From: Paracnuella aquatica
GTDB lineage: Bacteria > Bacteroidota > Bacteroidia > Chitinophagales > Chitinophagaceae
Assembly (NCBI RefSeq): GCF_003332885.2
Contig: NZ_QOWJ01000001.1
Location: 868,001 to 932,000, forward strand
Direction of reading: 5' to 3'
Length of the DNA stretch: 64,000 nucleotides
Both the position numbers and the translations under genes were made by a program. The notes under the pieces are model-generated. The model did not search any database, had not been told where the DNA came from, and saw only the letters and a program-made list of their open reading frames with translations. How positions within the stretch are numbered: position 1 is the first letter of the stretch; every line of letters starts with the position of its first letter. Below are positions 34,743 to 42,970 of the stretch, one piece after another.

Positions 34743-36007
34743 GCAGGTTTGTAACTGATTTTCCAAACTGTGCCATTGGCGTCATCGGTAACATACAGCG
34801 CACCATCGGCGCCCTGCGCCAAACCGCAAGGGCGGTACTGCGCCCTGCCGGGTGCTGTAATAGTTTCGGTGCCCGCAAAGCCATCGGCAAAAATTTCCCA
34901 CGGGCCGGAAGGCTTGCCATTAGCAAACGGCACAAATGCTACGAAATATCCTTTTTGCGGCAGCGGCGTCCGGTTCCATGAACCATGAAATGCAATGAAG
35001 GCACCGTTGCGGTATTTTTCGGGAAATTGGTTGCCGGTGTAAAACAGCAACCCATTGGGTGCCATATGAGCGGGAAACGCCTGAACCGGCGCTTGCACGC
35101 CTGCACAACGTTCCGCTTTTTTACCATCGCCGCCGTATTCCGGCGCCAACACTTTTTGGTTGCGGGTACCGTCGTAGTAGCAATAAGGCCAGCCAAAATC
35201 GGCACCCGCTTTTTTTACTTCAAACATTTCCTCAGCAGGCAGTTCGGCACTTTGCAGCGAGTCGTACAGGTTCGGAAAAAGATAAGCCAGTTGATCGCGG
35301 CCGTGCTGCATTACGAACAGCGAATTGGTTTGCGTGTTCCAGTCGAGCCCCACCACGTTGCGCAGGCCGGTAGCATACCGGGTGCCCTGCGCATAGGTTT
35401 GACCCTTGCCATCTGCTCTAAATTGCCAGATGCCGCCGGCCGTTTCTAAAATGGGGCATGGATCCTGTCCCGGCGAACCCTTCGTGCGGTCCTGCACCTG
35501 GCAGGCATTGGACGGCGCACCCACATTTACATACAGGTTGCCTGCATTGTCCAATGCTAATGATTTTGAATTGTGCTGGCCACGGTCCACCAAACCGGTT
35601 ACGACAAGTTCAGGTTTATCTATGTCTTCAATTTCGTTGCGGTTGGTGAGTTTGTACCGGTACACTTCGCTGTTCGACGATGCATACAGGTAGCCATTTT
35701 TGATGGCAATACCGGTACCCGGGTATTCGCCAAACGACGTGATTTTATCAGCCTTGCCATCGCCGTTGGTATCACGCAACCCAACAATGCCTTTGCCTTC
35801 ACTAAGCTTGCCCAGTTTTACATAAATATCACCACTGGGATGCACCGCTATATGCCTTGCCTGGCCCAGGTTTTCGGCTACAACGGTGCTGGTAAAACCG
35901 GTGGGCAAACTAATAGTAGATGGCGCCACCCGGGTGGTGTCCGCGGCATTTAATGCTACAGTGAAAAACATCAGGTGTGGAAGCAACAACAAGACTTTTG
36001 GTTTCAT
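34739..36007 (-). CDS. PQQ-dependent sugar (sorbosone-type) dehydrogenase
   Basis: A 422-residue exported beta-propeller. The signal peptide covers about 1-21 (VLLLLPHLMFFTVALNA). Propeller text includes DTNGDGKADKITSFGEYPGT, NLYVNVGAPSNACQ, GLDWNTQTNSLFVMQHGRDQ and a late FHGSWNRTPLPQKGYFVAFV, which fit the sorbosone/glucose dehydrogenase family that uses PQQ. The start was moved from 36052 to 36007, where the signal peptide begins. It lies 25 bases after hisC and couples into a cytochrome c gene. Whether this cell makes PQQ or imports it is not visible here. Confidence 0.85.
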   Translation of the reverse strand: MKPKVLLLLPHLMFFTVALNAADTTRVAPSTISLPTGFTSTVVAENLGQARHIAVHPSGDIYVKLGKLSEGKGIVGLRDTNGDGKADKITSFGEYPGTGIAIKNGYLYASSNSEVYRYKLTNRNEIEDIDKPELVVTGLVDRGQHNSKSLALDNAGNLYVNVGAPSNACQVQDRTKGSPGQDPCPILETAGGIWQFRADGKGQTYAQGTRYATGLRNVVGLDWNTQTNSLFVMQHGRDQLAYLFPNLYDSLQSAELPAEEMFEVKKAGADFGWPYCYYDGTRNQKVLAPEYGGDGKKAERCAGVQAPVQAFPAHMAPNGLLFYTGNQFPEKYRNGAFIAFHGSWNRTPLPQKGYFVAFVPFANGKPSGPWEIFADGFAGTETITAPGRAQYRPCGLAQGADGALYVTDDANGTVWKISYKPA

Positions 36008-36032
36008 ATGTTGTACTTTTTTTGGCAAATGA

Positions 36033-37094
36033 TCAAACCGTTGCCGCCGCAAATTGCTGCAGCTGCTGCATCAGTTCCTTATTTTCCCGCTCGGTGCCCA
36101 CTGTGATGCGCAAACAACCTTCGCACAAAATTACGTTGCTGCGGTTGCGAACAATGATGCCTTGCGCCACCAAGAAATCATACACCCCATTGGCATCGGC
36201 TACTTTTGCCAAAATAAAATTAGCATCGGTTGGGTAAACCTCCTGCACGATTGGCAACTGTTTCAGTCCACTTGCCAACACTTCCCGTTCCTTTACCAGT
36301 TCGGTGATCATAGCATTCACACCTTTCAGGTTATCCAGTGCTTTAGAAGCTAGCTCCTGCGTGGCCTGGTTGATGTTGTAAGGCGGCTTGATCTTGTTTA
36401 ATATGCTGATGATCTCGGCAGATGCGATGGTCATGCCGAGGCGTAAAGCAGCCAGGCCCCATGCTTTGGAAAAGGTTTGCAAAATCACCAGGTTGGGGTA
36501 ATCGGCCAGGTCGGCAATGAACGAACGCTGCCGGCTGAAATTGATATAAGCTTCATCCACCACTACCAATCCGTCAAAATTATTCAGCACCAGTTCGATG
36601 TCCTCGCGGTGCAGGCTGTTGCCGGTGGGGTTATTGGGCGAGCACAAAAAAATGATCTTGGTGCGGGCATCCACTTCTTCGGCCAGCGCATCAAGGTTCA
36701 GTTGAAAATTGGGCAGCAGCGGAATGCTTTTTACCGGCACATTATTGATGTGTGCATACACCTCGTACATGCCATATGTTGGCGGTACAATAACAATGTT
36801 ATCCTGCGCCGGTTCGCAAAAGGCGCGGATCAGCAGGTCAATGCATTCGTCGGAGCCGTTGCCCAGCAAAATATTTTCGGGCTTCGTGGCTTTGATCTTC
36901 GCGATCTTTTCTTTGAGGCTCCATTGCAGCGGATCGGGGTAACGGTTGTACCATTTCGTCAACGGCGAACCAAGGCTGTTTTCGTTTGCATCTAAAAAAA
37001 TGCGGGCTTCACCTTTAAACTCGTCGCGGGCCGATGAGTAAGGTTTCAGGTTTTTTATATTTTCCCGAACGATATTGTTGATATCAAAATTCAT
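36033..37094 (-). CDS. hisC: histidinol-phosphate aminotransferase
   Basis: A 353-residue class II aminotransferase-fold PLP enzyme. The PLP lysine is in LQTFSKAWGLAALRLGM, FLCSPNNPTGN binds the cofactor, and VVDEAYINFS is the family Asp site. It converts imidazole-acetol phosphate to histidinol phosphate. It follows hisD by 56 bases. The next genes downstream are not his genes. Confidence 0.95.
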   Translation of the reverse strand: MNFDINNIVRENIKNLKPYSSARDEFKGEARIFLDANENSLGSPLTKWYNRYPDPLQWSLKEKIAKIKATKPENILLGNGSDECIDLLIRAFCEPAQDNIVIVPPTYGMYEVYAHINNVPVKSIPLLPNFQLNLDALAEEVDARTKIIFLCSPNNPTGNSLHREDIELVLNNFDGLVVVDEAYINFSRQRSFIADLADYPNLVILQTFSKAWGLAALRLGMTIASAEIISILNKIKPPYNINQATQELASKALDNLKGVNAMITELVKEREVLASGLKQLPIVQEVYPTDANFILAKVADANGVYDFLVAQGIIVRNRSNVILCEGCLRITVGTERENKELMQQLQQFAAATV

Positions 37095-37150
37095 TGGTTC
37101 CAGTTATTTGTAGAGCTAAAAAATTGAGGCTGTTTCAAGACAAACAATGT

Positions 37151-38434
37151 TTATTCGTTATGATGCAATCGAATGCGTACTGCTTCGGCGTGTGCATCCA
37201 GCCCTTCGGCTTCAGCCATCGCGATGACGGTAGCACCAATTCCTTCCAGCCCTTCCCGCGTTAATTTTTGATAGGTAATTTTTTTGACAAACGAATCAAC
37301 ACTCACACCGCTATAGGCACGGGCGTAGCCATTGGTGGGCAATGTATGGTTGGTGCCCGATGCATAATCACCGGCACTTTCCGGCGAATAGCTACCAATA
37401 AACACCGAGCCGGCGTTAGTGATTTGTTCCGCAATGGTTTCGGCGTGGTAGCAATTTAAAATAAGGTGTTCGCATGCATATGCATTCACCAATTCTATGG
37501 CTTCAAACGTATCGCCCACTACAATTGCCTTGCTATTGCCAAGCGCTTTTGCAGCAATATCCCTGCGTTGCAGTTGCTGCAGTTGTGCTTCCAACGCTTC
37601 GGCCACTTTATATACCAACGCTTCGGAAATGGAAACCAGCAACACCTGGCTATCGGGCCCATGCTCGGCCTGCGACAAAAGGTCGGCAGCAATAAAAGCC
37701 GGGTTGGCCGAATCATCGGCCAATACGCAAACTTCGCTGGGACCGGCTGGCATATCGATGGCTACACCGTCCATTTGCGCTAGTTGTTTGGCGGCTGTTA
37801 CATATTGGTTGCCAGGGCCAAATATTTTATAAACTGCAGGTACTGTTTCGGTGCCGTAAGCCATGGCAGCAATGGCTTGTGCGCCGCCCACTTTAAACAC
37901 CCGTGCTACACCCGTTAGCGATGCGGCAAACAAAATGGCGGGATGCACAGTACTGTCTTTACCGCTGGGTGTGCACAATATAACTTCCTTGCAGCCGGCC
38001 AGCTTTGCCGGTATCGCCAGCATCAACACTGTTGAAAACAGCGGTGCGGTGCCGCCTGGAACATACAGGCCCACTTTATCGATACCCACCGATTTGCGCC
38101 AGCATTCAATGCCCGGCATGGTGGTAACCATTTGCTTGTTGGAAATTTGCACGGAATGGAATGCTTCGATATTTGCTGCAGCCTGTTTGATGGCTTCTTT
38201 CAATTCATCCGATAGCATTTCAGCAGCGGCTTCCATTTCTTCAACGCTTACTTCGAGGGCACTTAATTGCACACCATCAAACTGTTGCGCATAGGCCACC
38301 AACGCAGCATCGCCACCGGTTTTTACACCGTGCAAAATTTGCTGCACCGACTGCAGCACGGCGCTGTTGTCAACATAAGGGCGCTGCAGCAATTGCGGCC
38401 AGTCGCTTTTTTCCGGATGCAGCAAAATTTCCAT
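37151..38434 (-). CDS. hisD: histidinol dehydrogenase
   Basis: A 427-residue NAD-dependent zinc enzyme for the last two oxidations of the pathway. Motifs: GLYVPGGTAPLFSTVLMLAI, IDMPAGPSEVCVLAD, LLSQAEHGPDSQ and GTNHTLPTNGYARAYSGVSV, in family order and length. It lies 79 bases after hisG. Confidence 0.96.
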   Translation of the reverse strand: MEILLHPEKSDWPQLLQRPYVDNSAVLQSVQQILHGVKTGGDAALVAYAQQFDGVQLSALEVSVEEMEAAAEMLSDELKEAIKQAAANIEAFHSVQISNKQMVTTMPGIECWRKSVGIDKVGLYVPGGTAPLFSTVLMLAIPAKLAGCKEVILCTPSGKDSTVHPAILFAASLTGVARVFKVGGAQAIAAMAYGTETVPAVYKIFGPGNQYVTAAKQLAQMDGVAIDMPAGPSEVCVLADDSANPAFIAADLLSQAEHGPDSQVLLVSISEALVYKVAEALEAQLQQLQRRDIAAKALGNSKAIVVGDTFEAIELVNAYACEHLILNCYHAETIAEQITNAGSVFIGSYSPESAGDYASGTNHTLPTNGYARAYSGVSVDSFVKKITYQKLTREGLEGIGATVIAMAEAEGLDAHAEAVRIRLHHNE

Positions 38435-38513
38435 GTCGTTCTATTTTATTACCAGGAAAAGTTCCCGATCAGTTCAATATTTTAATGTTTTGTATTCAAA
38501 ACAACTAACTCGG

Positions 38514-39368
38514 TTACATGATCATTTTTTCGATGGGCACAACCAATATGCCTTCGGCACCAGCGGCTTTTAGTTGTTCGATCTTGGTCCAAAAAGCGTC
38601 CTCTTCAATTACGCTGTGCACAGAGCTCCAGCCCGATTCGGCCAGAGGTAACACTGTTGGACTGCGCATACCGGGCAGCAGGCTGATGACGGTTTCCAGT
38701 GCATCATTGGGTGCATTGAGCAACACGTATTTGTAGCGCTTGGCTTTGCGCACCGACCGGATGCGGAACACCAACTGATCGAGCAGCTTTTGTTGATCGG
38801 GCTGCAGCTCTTTTGTTTTAATAAGCACTGCCTGGCTTTGCAAAATGGGTTGCACCTCTTTCAGGCCATTCATGAACAACGTGGAACCACTGCTCACCAG
38901 GTCGCACACTGCATCGGCCAAACCTATGCCAGGAGCCAGTTCCACCGACCCACTGATCTCGTGAATCTCAGCATTCACGCCGTTTTCAGTTAAAAACTTC
39001 TGCGTGAGAAACGGGTAGCTGGTGGCAATTTTTTTACCATCCAAATATGCGGGCCCGGTGTAGTCTTCATTTTTGCCAACGGCAATGGAAAGGCGGCATT
39101 TACCAAAACCAACCCGCTCCACGATGTCCACGCTCCTGTTCTTTTCGTACAAAACATTTTCACCCACAAAACCAATATGCGCTACACCATCTTCCACATA
39201 TTGCGGGATATCATCGTCGCGCAAAAAATACACTTCGGCGGCAAAATTTTCGGCGTTGCTCTTTAGCTGGTTGTGCCCGTTCTTCACGCCCAGGCCGCAA
39301 TCATTGAGCAGCTTTAGCGAATCATCGTGCAGTCGTCCGGATTTTTGAATGGCTATTTTCAGGCTCAT
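38514..39368 (-). CDS. hisG: ATP phosphoribosyltransferase, long form
   Basis: A 284-residue first enzyme of histidine synthesis. The catalytic part starts MSLKIAIQKSGRLHDDSLKLL and has DAVCDLVSSGSTLFMNGL. The C-terminal regulatory (HisG_C/ACT-like) domain from about 210 marks the long form that is inhibited by histidine without HisZ. The start was set to the ATG at 39368, as the TTG at 39377 lies within the attenuator's T-run region. The gene is preceded by a His-codon leader and terminator. Confidence 0.95.
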   Translation of the reverse strand: MSLKIAIQKSGRLHDDSLKLLNDCGLGVKNGHNQLKSNAENFAAEVYFLRDDDIPQYVEDGVAHIGFVGENVLYEKNRSVDIVERVGFGKCRLSIAVGKNEDYTGPAYLDGKKIATSYPFLTQKFLTENGVNAEIHEISGSVELAPGIGLADAVCDLVSSGSTLFMNGLKEVQPILQSQAVLIKTKELQPDQQKLLDQLVFRIRSVRKAKRYKYVLLNAPNDALETVISLLPGMRSPTVLPLAESGWSSVHSVIEEDAFWTKIEQLKAAGAEGILVVPIEKMIM

Positions 39369-39379
39369 AAAATACAATT

Positions 39380-39408
39380 AAAAAAGGCTTACCCAACGGA
39401 TAAGCCTT
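39380..39408 (-). terminator. his attenuator terminator
   Basis: On the minus strand an 11-pair stem AAGGCTTATCC (39398-39408) and GGGTAAGCCTT (39384-39394, one G-U) has loop GTT and is followed by a T run. It ends 11 bases before the hisG start codon. Confidence 0.9.
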
Positions 39409-39450
39409 CAGAGATTTATGTGTTGTACACAAAGCACCAGCGGCTTACCC
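39398..39450 (-). promoter_or_regulatory. his antiterminator (alternative pairing)
   Basis: GGGTAAGCC at 39442-39450 contains the leader stop codon and repeats the 3' arm of the terminator, so it can pair with the 5' arm GGCTTATCC (39398-39406). Upstream pairs GTACA/TGTAC and CACCA/TGGTG could form a competing first hairpin. A ribosome ending translation covers this strand; one stalled on His codons leaves it free. Confidence 0.78.
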
Positions 39451-39498
39451 TTGCAGGCAAGTATGAGCATGGTGATGGATATGTACGAGATTGATCAT
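39445..39498 (-). CDS. hisL: his operon leader peptide
   Basis: A 17-codon frame reading MINLVHIHHHAHTCLQG, with five His codons in a stretch of seven, directly upstream of the terminator in front of hisG. This is the classical form of a histidine leader peptide: ribosome position on the His codons reports charged tRNA-His. The ATG lies 8 bases from a perfect -7 promoter element, so the transcript has almost no untranslated leader. The stop codon is part of the antiterminator strand. Confidence 0.92.
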   Translation of the reverse strand: MINLVHIHHHAHTCLQG

Positions 39499-39506
39499 TT
39501 GTGGCG

Positions 39507-39537
39507 CAAAAATAAGTGCCGCTTTTAAACTGGCAAA
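39507..39537 (-). promoter_or_regulatory. promoter of the his operon
   Basis: The minus strand reads TTTG (39534-39537), 19 bases, then TATTTTTG (39507-39514). It is an exact fit to the Bacteroidota -33/-7 consensus, just upstream of hisL. Confidence 0.82.
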
Positions 39538-39627
39538 TTTTTATTGGTCCTTTTTCGCGGGCCAACCAAAACATATTTGAACCCGTCTTAACTTTTGTAA
39601 CGCCAACTTTGCACCAAACTTTAGGCC

Positions 39628-40041
39628 ATGCGTAAAATCATTTTCTTGCTTTTCATTACTATCGCCGCAAGTGGCCTGCAGGCGCAACAAATCCAATCCA
39701 TTACATTCAACCTGTACACCGACAGCCTGAAAAAAGGTTTTTACAATTACATTTCGGTAGATGGGCAAGCGGCCGATGGCAGCTGGCTCCCACTCGATTC
39801 GACGCACCTGATTTTTACGTCGAATACGGGCCACTTTAAAGGCAATGACTTGTTTATCGATTCCGCATATAAAGCCGATTCGGTTCGGGTAAAAGTAATG
39901 TTGCGTAGCAACCCATTGTTGTGGAAAGAAACTGAGATTTATATCCGTAAACGCGGTTTTGACGAGCCGCTGAAAACAGAAGAAGAACTCCTGAACCAGC
40001 CCATAAGAAAACCGAAAAAAGGGCGGAAGTTTTTATCTTAA
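39628..40041 (+). CDS. hypothetical exported protein
   Basis: A 137-residue protein that I do not recognise. It has a signal peptide of about 20 residues (KIIFLLFITIAASGLQAQ), then a beta-rich body (ITFNLYTDSLKKGFYNYISV, LIFTSNTGHFKGNDLFID) and a basic tail (RKPKKGRKFLS). The soluble body suggests a periplasmic or surface immunoglobulin-like fold, which is inference only. It is divergent from the his operon, and its promoter shares the same 129-base gap. Confidence 0.65.
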   Translation: MRKIIFLLFITIAASGLQAQQIQSITFNLYTDSLKKGFYNYISVDGQAADGSWLPLDSTHLIFTSNTGHFKGNDLFIDSAYKADSVRVKVMLRSNPLLWKETEIYIRKRGFDEPLKTEEELLNQPIRKPKKGRKFLS

Positions 40042-40065
40042 ATAACGATCCTGAATTGTGGTGCA

Positions 40066-40092
40066 ATAAAAAAAGGTGCTGTGCAGCACCTT
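40066..40092. terminator. terminator between the hypothetical gene and SRP RNA
   Basis: The stem AAGGTGCT/AGCACCTT (40073-40080, 40085-40092) has seven A on its left side, giving a T run for minus-strand transcripts. It can also end the plus-strand gene. Confidence 0.65.
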
Positions 40093-40127
40093 CAATATTT
40101 TAAGTAAAACTGTAGTCAATAAAAAAT

Positions 40128-40222
40128 GGCAGGCTACTCACATCGCACCGCTACAACCGCCTACCCTTGCTACCTTCCGGTCCTGGGGGAGTTCAGCAGG
40201 AGCTGGTCGTATGAGACCTGCC
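40128..40222 (-). ncRNA. ffs: signal recognition particle RNA (bacterial small type)
   Basis: About 95 bases. The conserved SRP domain is present on the minus strand: CCAGGACCGGAAGGTAGCA with the GGAA tetraloop region and the asymmetric AGCA side. Terminal GGCAGG/CCTGCC pairing closes the hairpin, and a T run follows at 40121-40126. It binds Ffh and guides ribosomes making membrane proteins. The ends are set by the outer pairing and the promoter. Confidence 0.92.
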
Positions 40223-40226
40223 GGTG

Positions 40227-40234
40227 CAAATATA
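40227..40234 (-). promoter_or_regulatory. -7 promoter element of the SRP RNA
   Basis: The minus strand reads TATATTTG, an exact TAnnTTTG match, four bases before the RNA's predicted 5' end. Confidence 0.7.
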
Positions 40235-40354
40235 GGCAGGTATGTTCAAAAATTCTGCCCGCTGCTATTTTTAATTTTTCGTTGTGATGTGGAAGCAGAT
40301 TGAAAATGATCTATTAACATTTATATGTATGATGCCATTATAAAAATTGCAACA

Positions 40355-41614
40355 CTATAAACCACCGCGTTGCAAGATTGAATTCACTGTTGCGGTTCCA
40401 ATCAATTCATCTGCCCTTGCACCAAAGGGCCGGAAATACACTAAAATGGTGTAGGTATTTTCAGCGTTCCAGAAGTTGCCTTCTGTTTGTGCAAACTCAG
40501 GAAAAGATCCGCGATTAGCGGGTTGTGTAAAATAGGCATAGCTGTAATAACCTTGTTTCAACTGCAACAATTTTTCATATGCACCGCGGTCGGCATTGAA
40601 CTGCATCAGTGCCGATGTGTCCGCCGCCCAATTGGTCATTTCACCAAACAGGTACAAATCCGATCCTTGCAGCTGTTTGTTTTCCGGAGGGAAATAAGTA
40701 AACCGCACTGTAGCATATTCGCTTTGCCAGAATGGATTATTATTTTCCAAAACTTCAAACGTGTAAGCGCCGTTGATATCGCGGTAATAATTATAGGGCA
40801 GCCCTGCACGGCTGGCGTCTGGTTTTACCGAAACCAATAAATTTTGGCCTTGGGTAATAATGTCCTGCACACGGTCGCTTTGCAGGCGCAGGCTGCGCAG
40901 GTCTACCCACCTAAACTCCCGCAGCGCGGGGAATGCCGTGGTGGCTTCATCGGTGTATTCGTAAAAATTACCACGGAAAACCGTGGGCCGGTCCAGAATC
41001 CGCGAGGTCGTCCAGTTGTTGTTTTGCAGGATCACCACTTTCAAATCTGAAGGGCTCATTACCTGCAGGCGCTGGTCAGTGTTCAACGCAATCTGCAGCT
41101 TTTGTCCTGTACGAAACAGGCTGCTGTTAAAAGGTTGCTGCACTTGCGCAGCAACACTGGCTTTGGTATCGGCCACCACAAACCGGCGGGTAAAAACTGT
41201 TTTAGATGTATCACCATTCAAAAACACTTTCAGTAAATAATTGCCGGATCGTGTTGGCGCCGAACTGCGGTCGGGCAATTGCGCCTGGTAATGCGTATAG
41301 CGTGTAGTGGTGAGCGAAGAACTGCGGTAATTGGTGATGCGTACATTTTGAAAGCCCCGCACATAATCGAACGTTGTGAGCATCGAAGGCGTCCAGTCGG
41401 CATTGCATAACTGGAACCCATAATAGTAATTTTTAAAATCACCATCAAGGTCATCAAAATGCAGCTCAAGCACATCTGCGGAGTTGAGGCGAATGAGCGG
41501 GAATGAAGTCTGGTCGCCGGAACGAAATAATTTTACACTGTGCACTTTTTGCGCACCCACAGCAGCGGCAAAAAGCACCGCCCACAACAACAGGATCGTA
41601 CGGTATCGATTCAT
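40355..41614 (-). CDS. type IX secretion system plug protein (DUF5103)
   Basis: A 419-residue exported protein: signal peptide about 1-21, then beta-sandwich domains typical of DUF5103 (VHSVKLFRSGDQTSFPLIRL; YGFQLCNADWTPSMLTTFDY near residue 66; DRPTVFRGNFYEYTDEATTA). In the known T9SS structure, a DUF5103 protein plugs the SprA translocon pore on the periplasmic side. This places a T9SS in the cell, although no other T9SS genes are in the window. It is a single-gene unit. Confidence 0.85.
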   Translation of the reverse strand: MNRYRTILLLWAVLFAAAVGAQKVHSVKLFRSGDQTSFPLIRLNSADVLELHFDDLDGDFKNYYYGFQLCNADWTPSMLTTFDYVRGFQNVRITNYRSSSLTTTRYTHYQAQLPDRSSAPTRSGNYLLKVFLNGDTSKTVFTRRFVVADTKASVAAQVQQPFNSSLFRTGQKLQIALNTDQRLQVMSPSDLKVVILQNNNWTTSRILDRPTVFRGNFYEYTDEATTAFPALREFRWVDLRSLRLQSDRVQDIITQGQNLLVSVKPDASRAGLPYNYYRDINGAYTFEVLENNNPFWQSEYATVRFTYFPPENKQLQGSDLYLFGEMTNWAADTSALMQFNADRGAYEKLLQLKQGYYSYAYFTQPANRGSFPEFAQTEGNFWNAENTYTILVYFRPFGARADELIGTATVNSILQRGGL

Positions 41615-41731
41615 ATCAACAATGAAAATAAGTTTTTTATCCCGCCGGCGTTATTTTTGAGCCCGGCTCGAACCAGTAGGACGAACAAAAATGGCTTTTA
41701 GTTGATGCCCGCCCGTATTTAAATTTAAGTT

Positions 41732-42970
41732 TTGAACTTATCCTCATTCATTGCAAAACGCATTGCCTTTAACCGGCAACAATCTTTTTCCCGGTTCATC
41801 ATCCGGCTGTCTATTGCAGCCACGGTGATCAGCGTGGCCGTAATGATCATTACGCTTTCGTTTGTCAACGGCTTCCAGGAAACGGTGAGCCAGAAGGTGT
41901 TTTCTTTCTCAGGGCATGTGCGGGTGCAGGCCAGGCAGCCGATGAAAGCCAATATTGCGGAAGACATTCCCATTGAAGCATCGGATGCGGTGGCGCAATC
42001 CATTCGCGAACTGCCGCAAGTTACAGCGGTCAATCCTTTCGCTACTAAATACGCCATTTTAAAAACCACTTCCGAAATGGAAGGCGTATTGCTCAAGGGT
42101 TTTGGATCGCAGCCATCGTTTAAACACCTCGAGCAATTCCTTTTGCCCGGCGGCCGCATGCCAAATATCAACGACAGCTCCTATAGCCGCGAAATAGTGT
42201 TATCGGAATACACCGCACGACAGTTGCAGTTGAAACTAAACGACCGCATTTTTATTTATTTTGTACGCCCCGATGGCAGTATGCGCCCCGATCGTTTGCA
42301 AGTGGTGGGCATCTATAAAACCAGCATAGAAGAATATGATAAAACCTTTGCGCTGGGCGACCTGAAACTCATTCAACGCCTGAATGGCTGGGAGCCGTAC
42401 GAGATTGGTGGCTATGAAATATTCTTATCCGACTACAACCAGATGGATGCGGTAAGCAATGAAATTTATGCAGCGGATTTGTTTCCACAACTTTGGGAAA
42501 CCCGAACCGTGCAGGAGATTCTGCCGTACATCTTTGACTGGCTACATATTCAAAACACCAACCAGTTTATCCTCATCACCATTATGATCATCATTGCGCT
42601 GATCAACCTCATTACCTGCCTCATTATACTGGTATTGGAGCGGTTGCGCATGGTAGGCATTTTAAAAGCGCTGGGCGCTTCCAACTGGGCGGTGCAAAAA
42701 ATATTTTTATACCATGCAGCTTACATTACGCTGACGGGTATTGTATTTGGAACCTTGCTGGCGCTGGGCCTGCTGTGGCTGCAAATGGAAACCGGCTTTG
42801 TGCGCCTTAAAGAAGAAGCATATTACATGCAAACAGCGGTGGTGATCATTAAATGGGAGCAGGTTGCTGCTGTAGGCATTTGCACGCTGCTTGTTTCGGT
42901 GCTGGTGTTGCTCATCCCCTCTTTCCTGATCCGCAGCATACAACCGGTGAAGGCAATTCGTTTCCGGTAA
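41732..42970 (+). CDS. ABC transporter permease, FtsX/LolC-LolE type
   Basis: A 412-residue inner-membrane protein. One membrane helix lies near 25-47 (FIIRLSIAATVISVAVMIIT), a large periplasmic MacB-like domain at about 50-275, then three C-terminal helices of the FtsX domain (LITIMIIIALINLITCLIIL onward). This fits the lipoprotein-release permease group. The start is TTG: an in-frame TAA lies one codon upstream of it and no ATG occurs before the first helix. No ATPase gene is adjacent. Its stop codon abuts that of the convergent methyltransferase gene. Confidence 0.85.
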   Translation: MNLSSFIAKRIAFNRQQSFSRFIIRLSIAATVISVAVMIITLSFVNGFQETVSQKVFSFSGHVRVQARQPMKANIAEDIPIEASDAVAQSIRELPQVTAVNPFATKYAILKTTSEMEGVLLKGFGSQPSFKHLEQFLLPGGRMPNINDSSYSREIVLSEYTARQLQLKLNDRIFIYFVRPDGSMRPDRLQVVGIYKTSIEEYDKTFALGDLKLIQRLNGWEPYEIGGYEIFLSDYNQMDAVSNEIYAADLFPQLWETRTVQEILPYIFDWLHIQNTNQFILITIMIIIALINLITCLIILVLERLRMVGILKALGASNWAVQKIFLYHAAYITLTGIVFGTLLALGLLWLQMETGFVRLKEEAYYMQTAVVIIKWEQVAAVGICTLLVSVLVLLIPSFLIRSIQPVKAIRFR

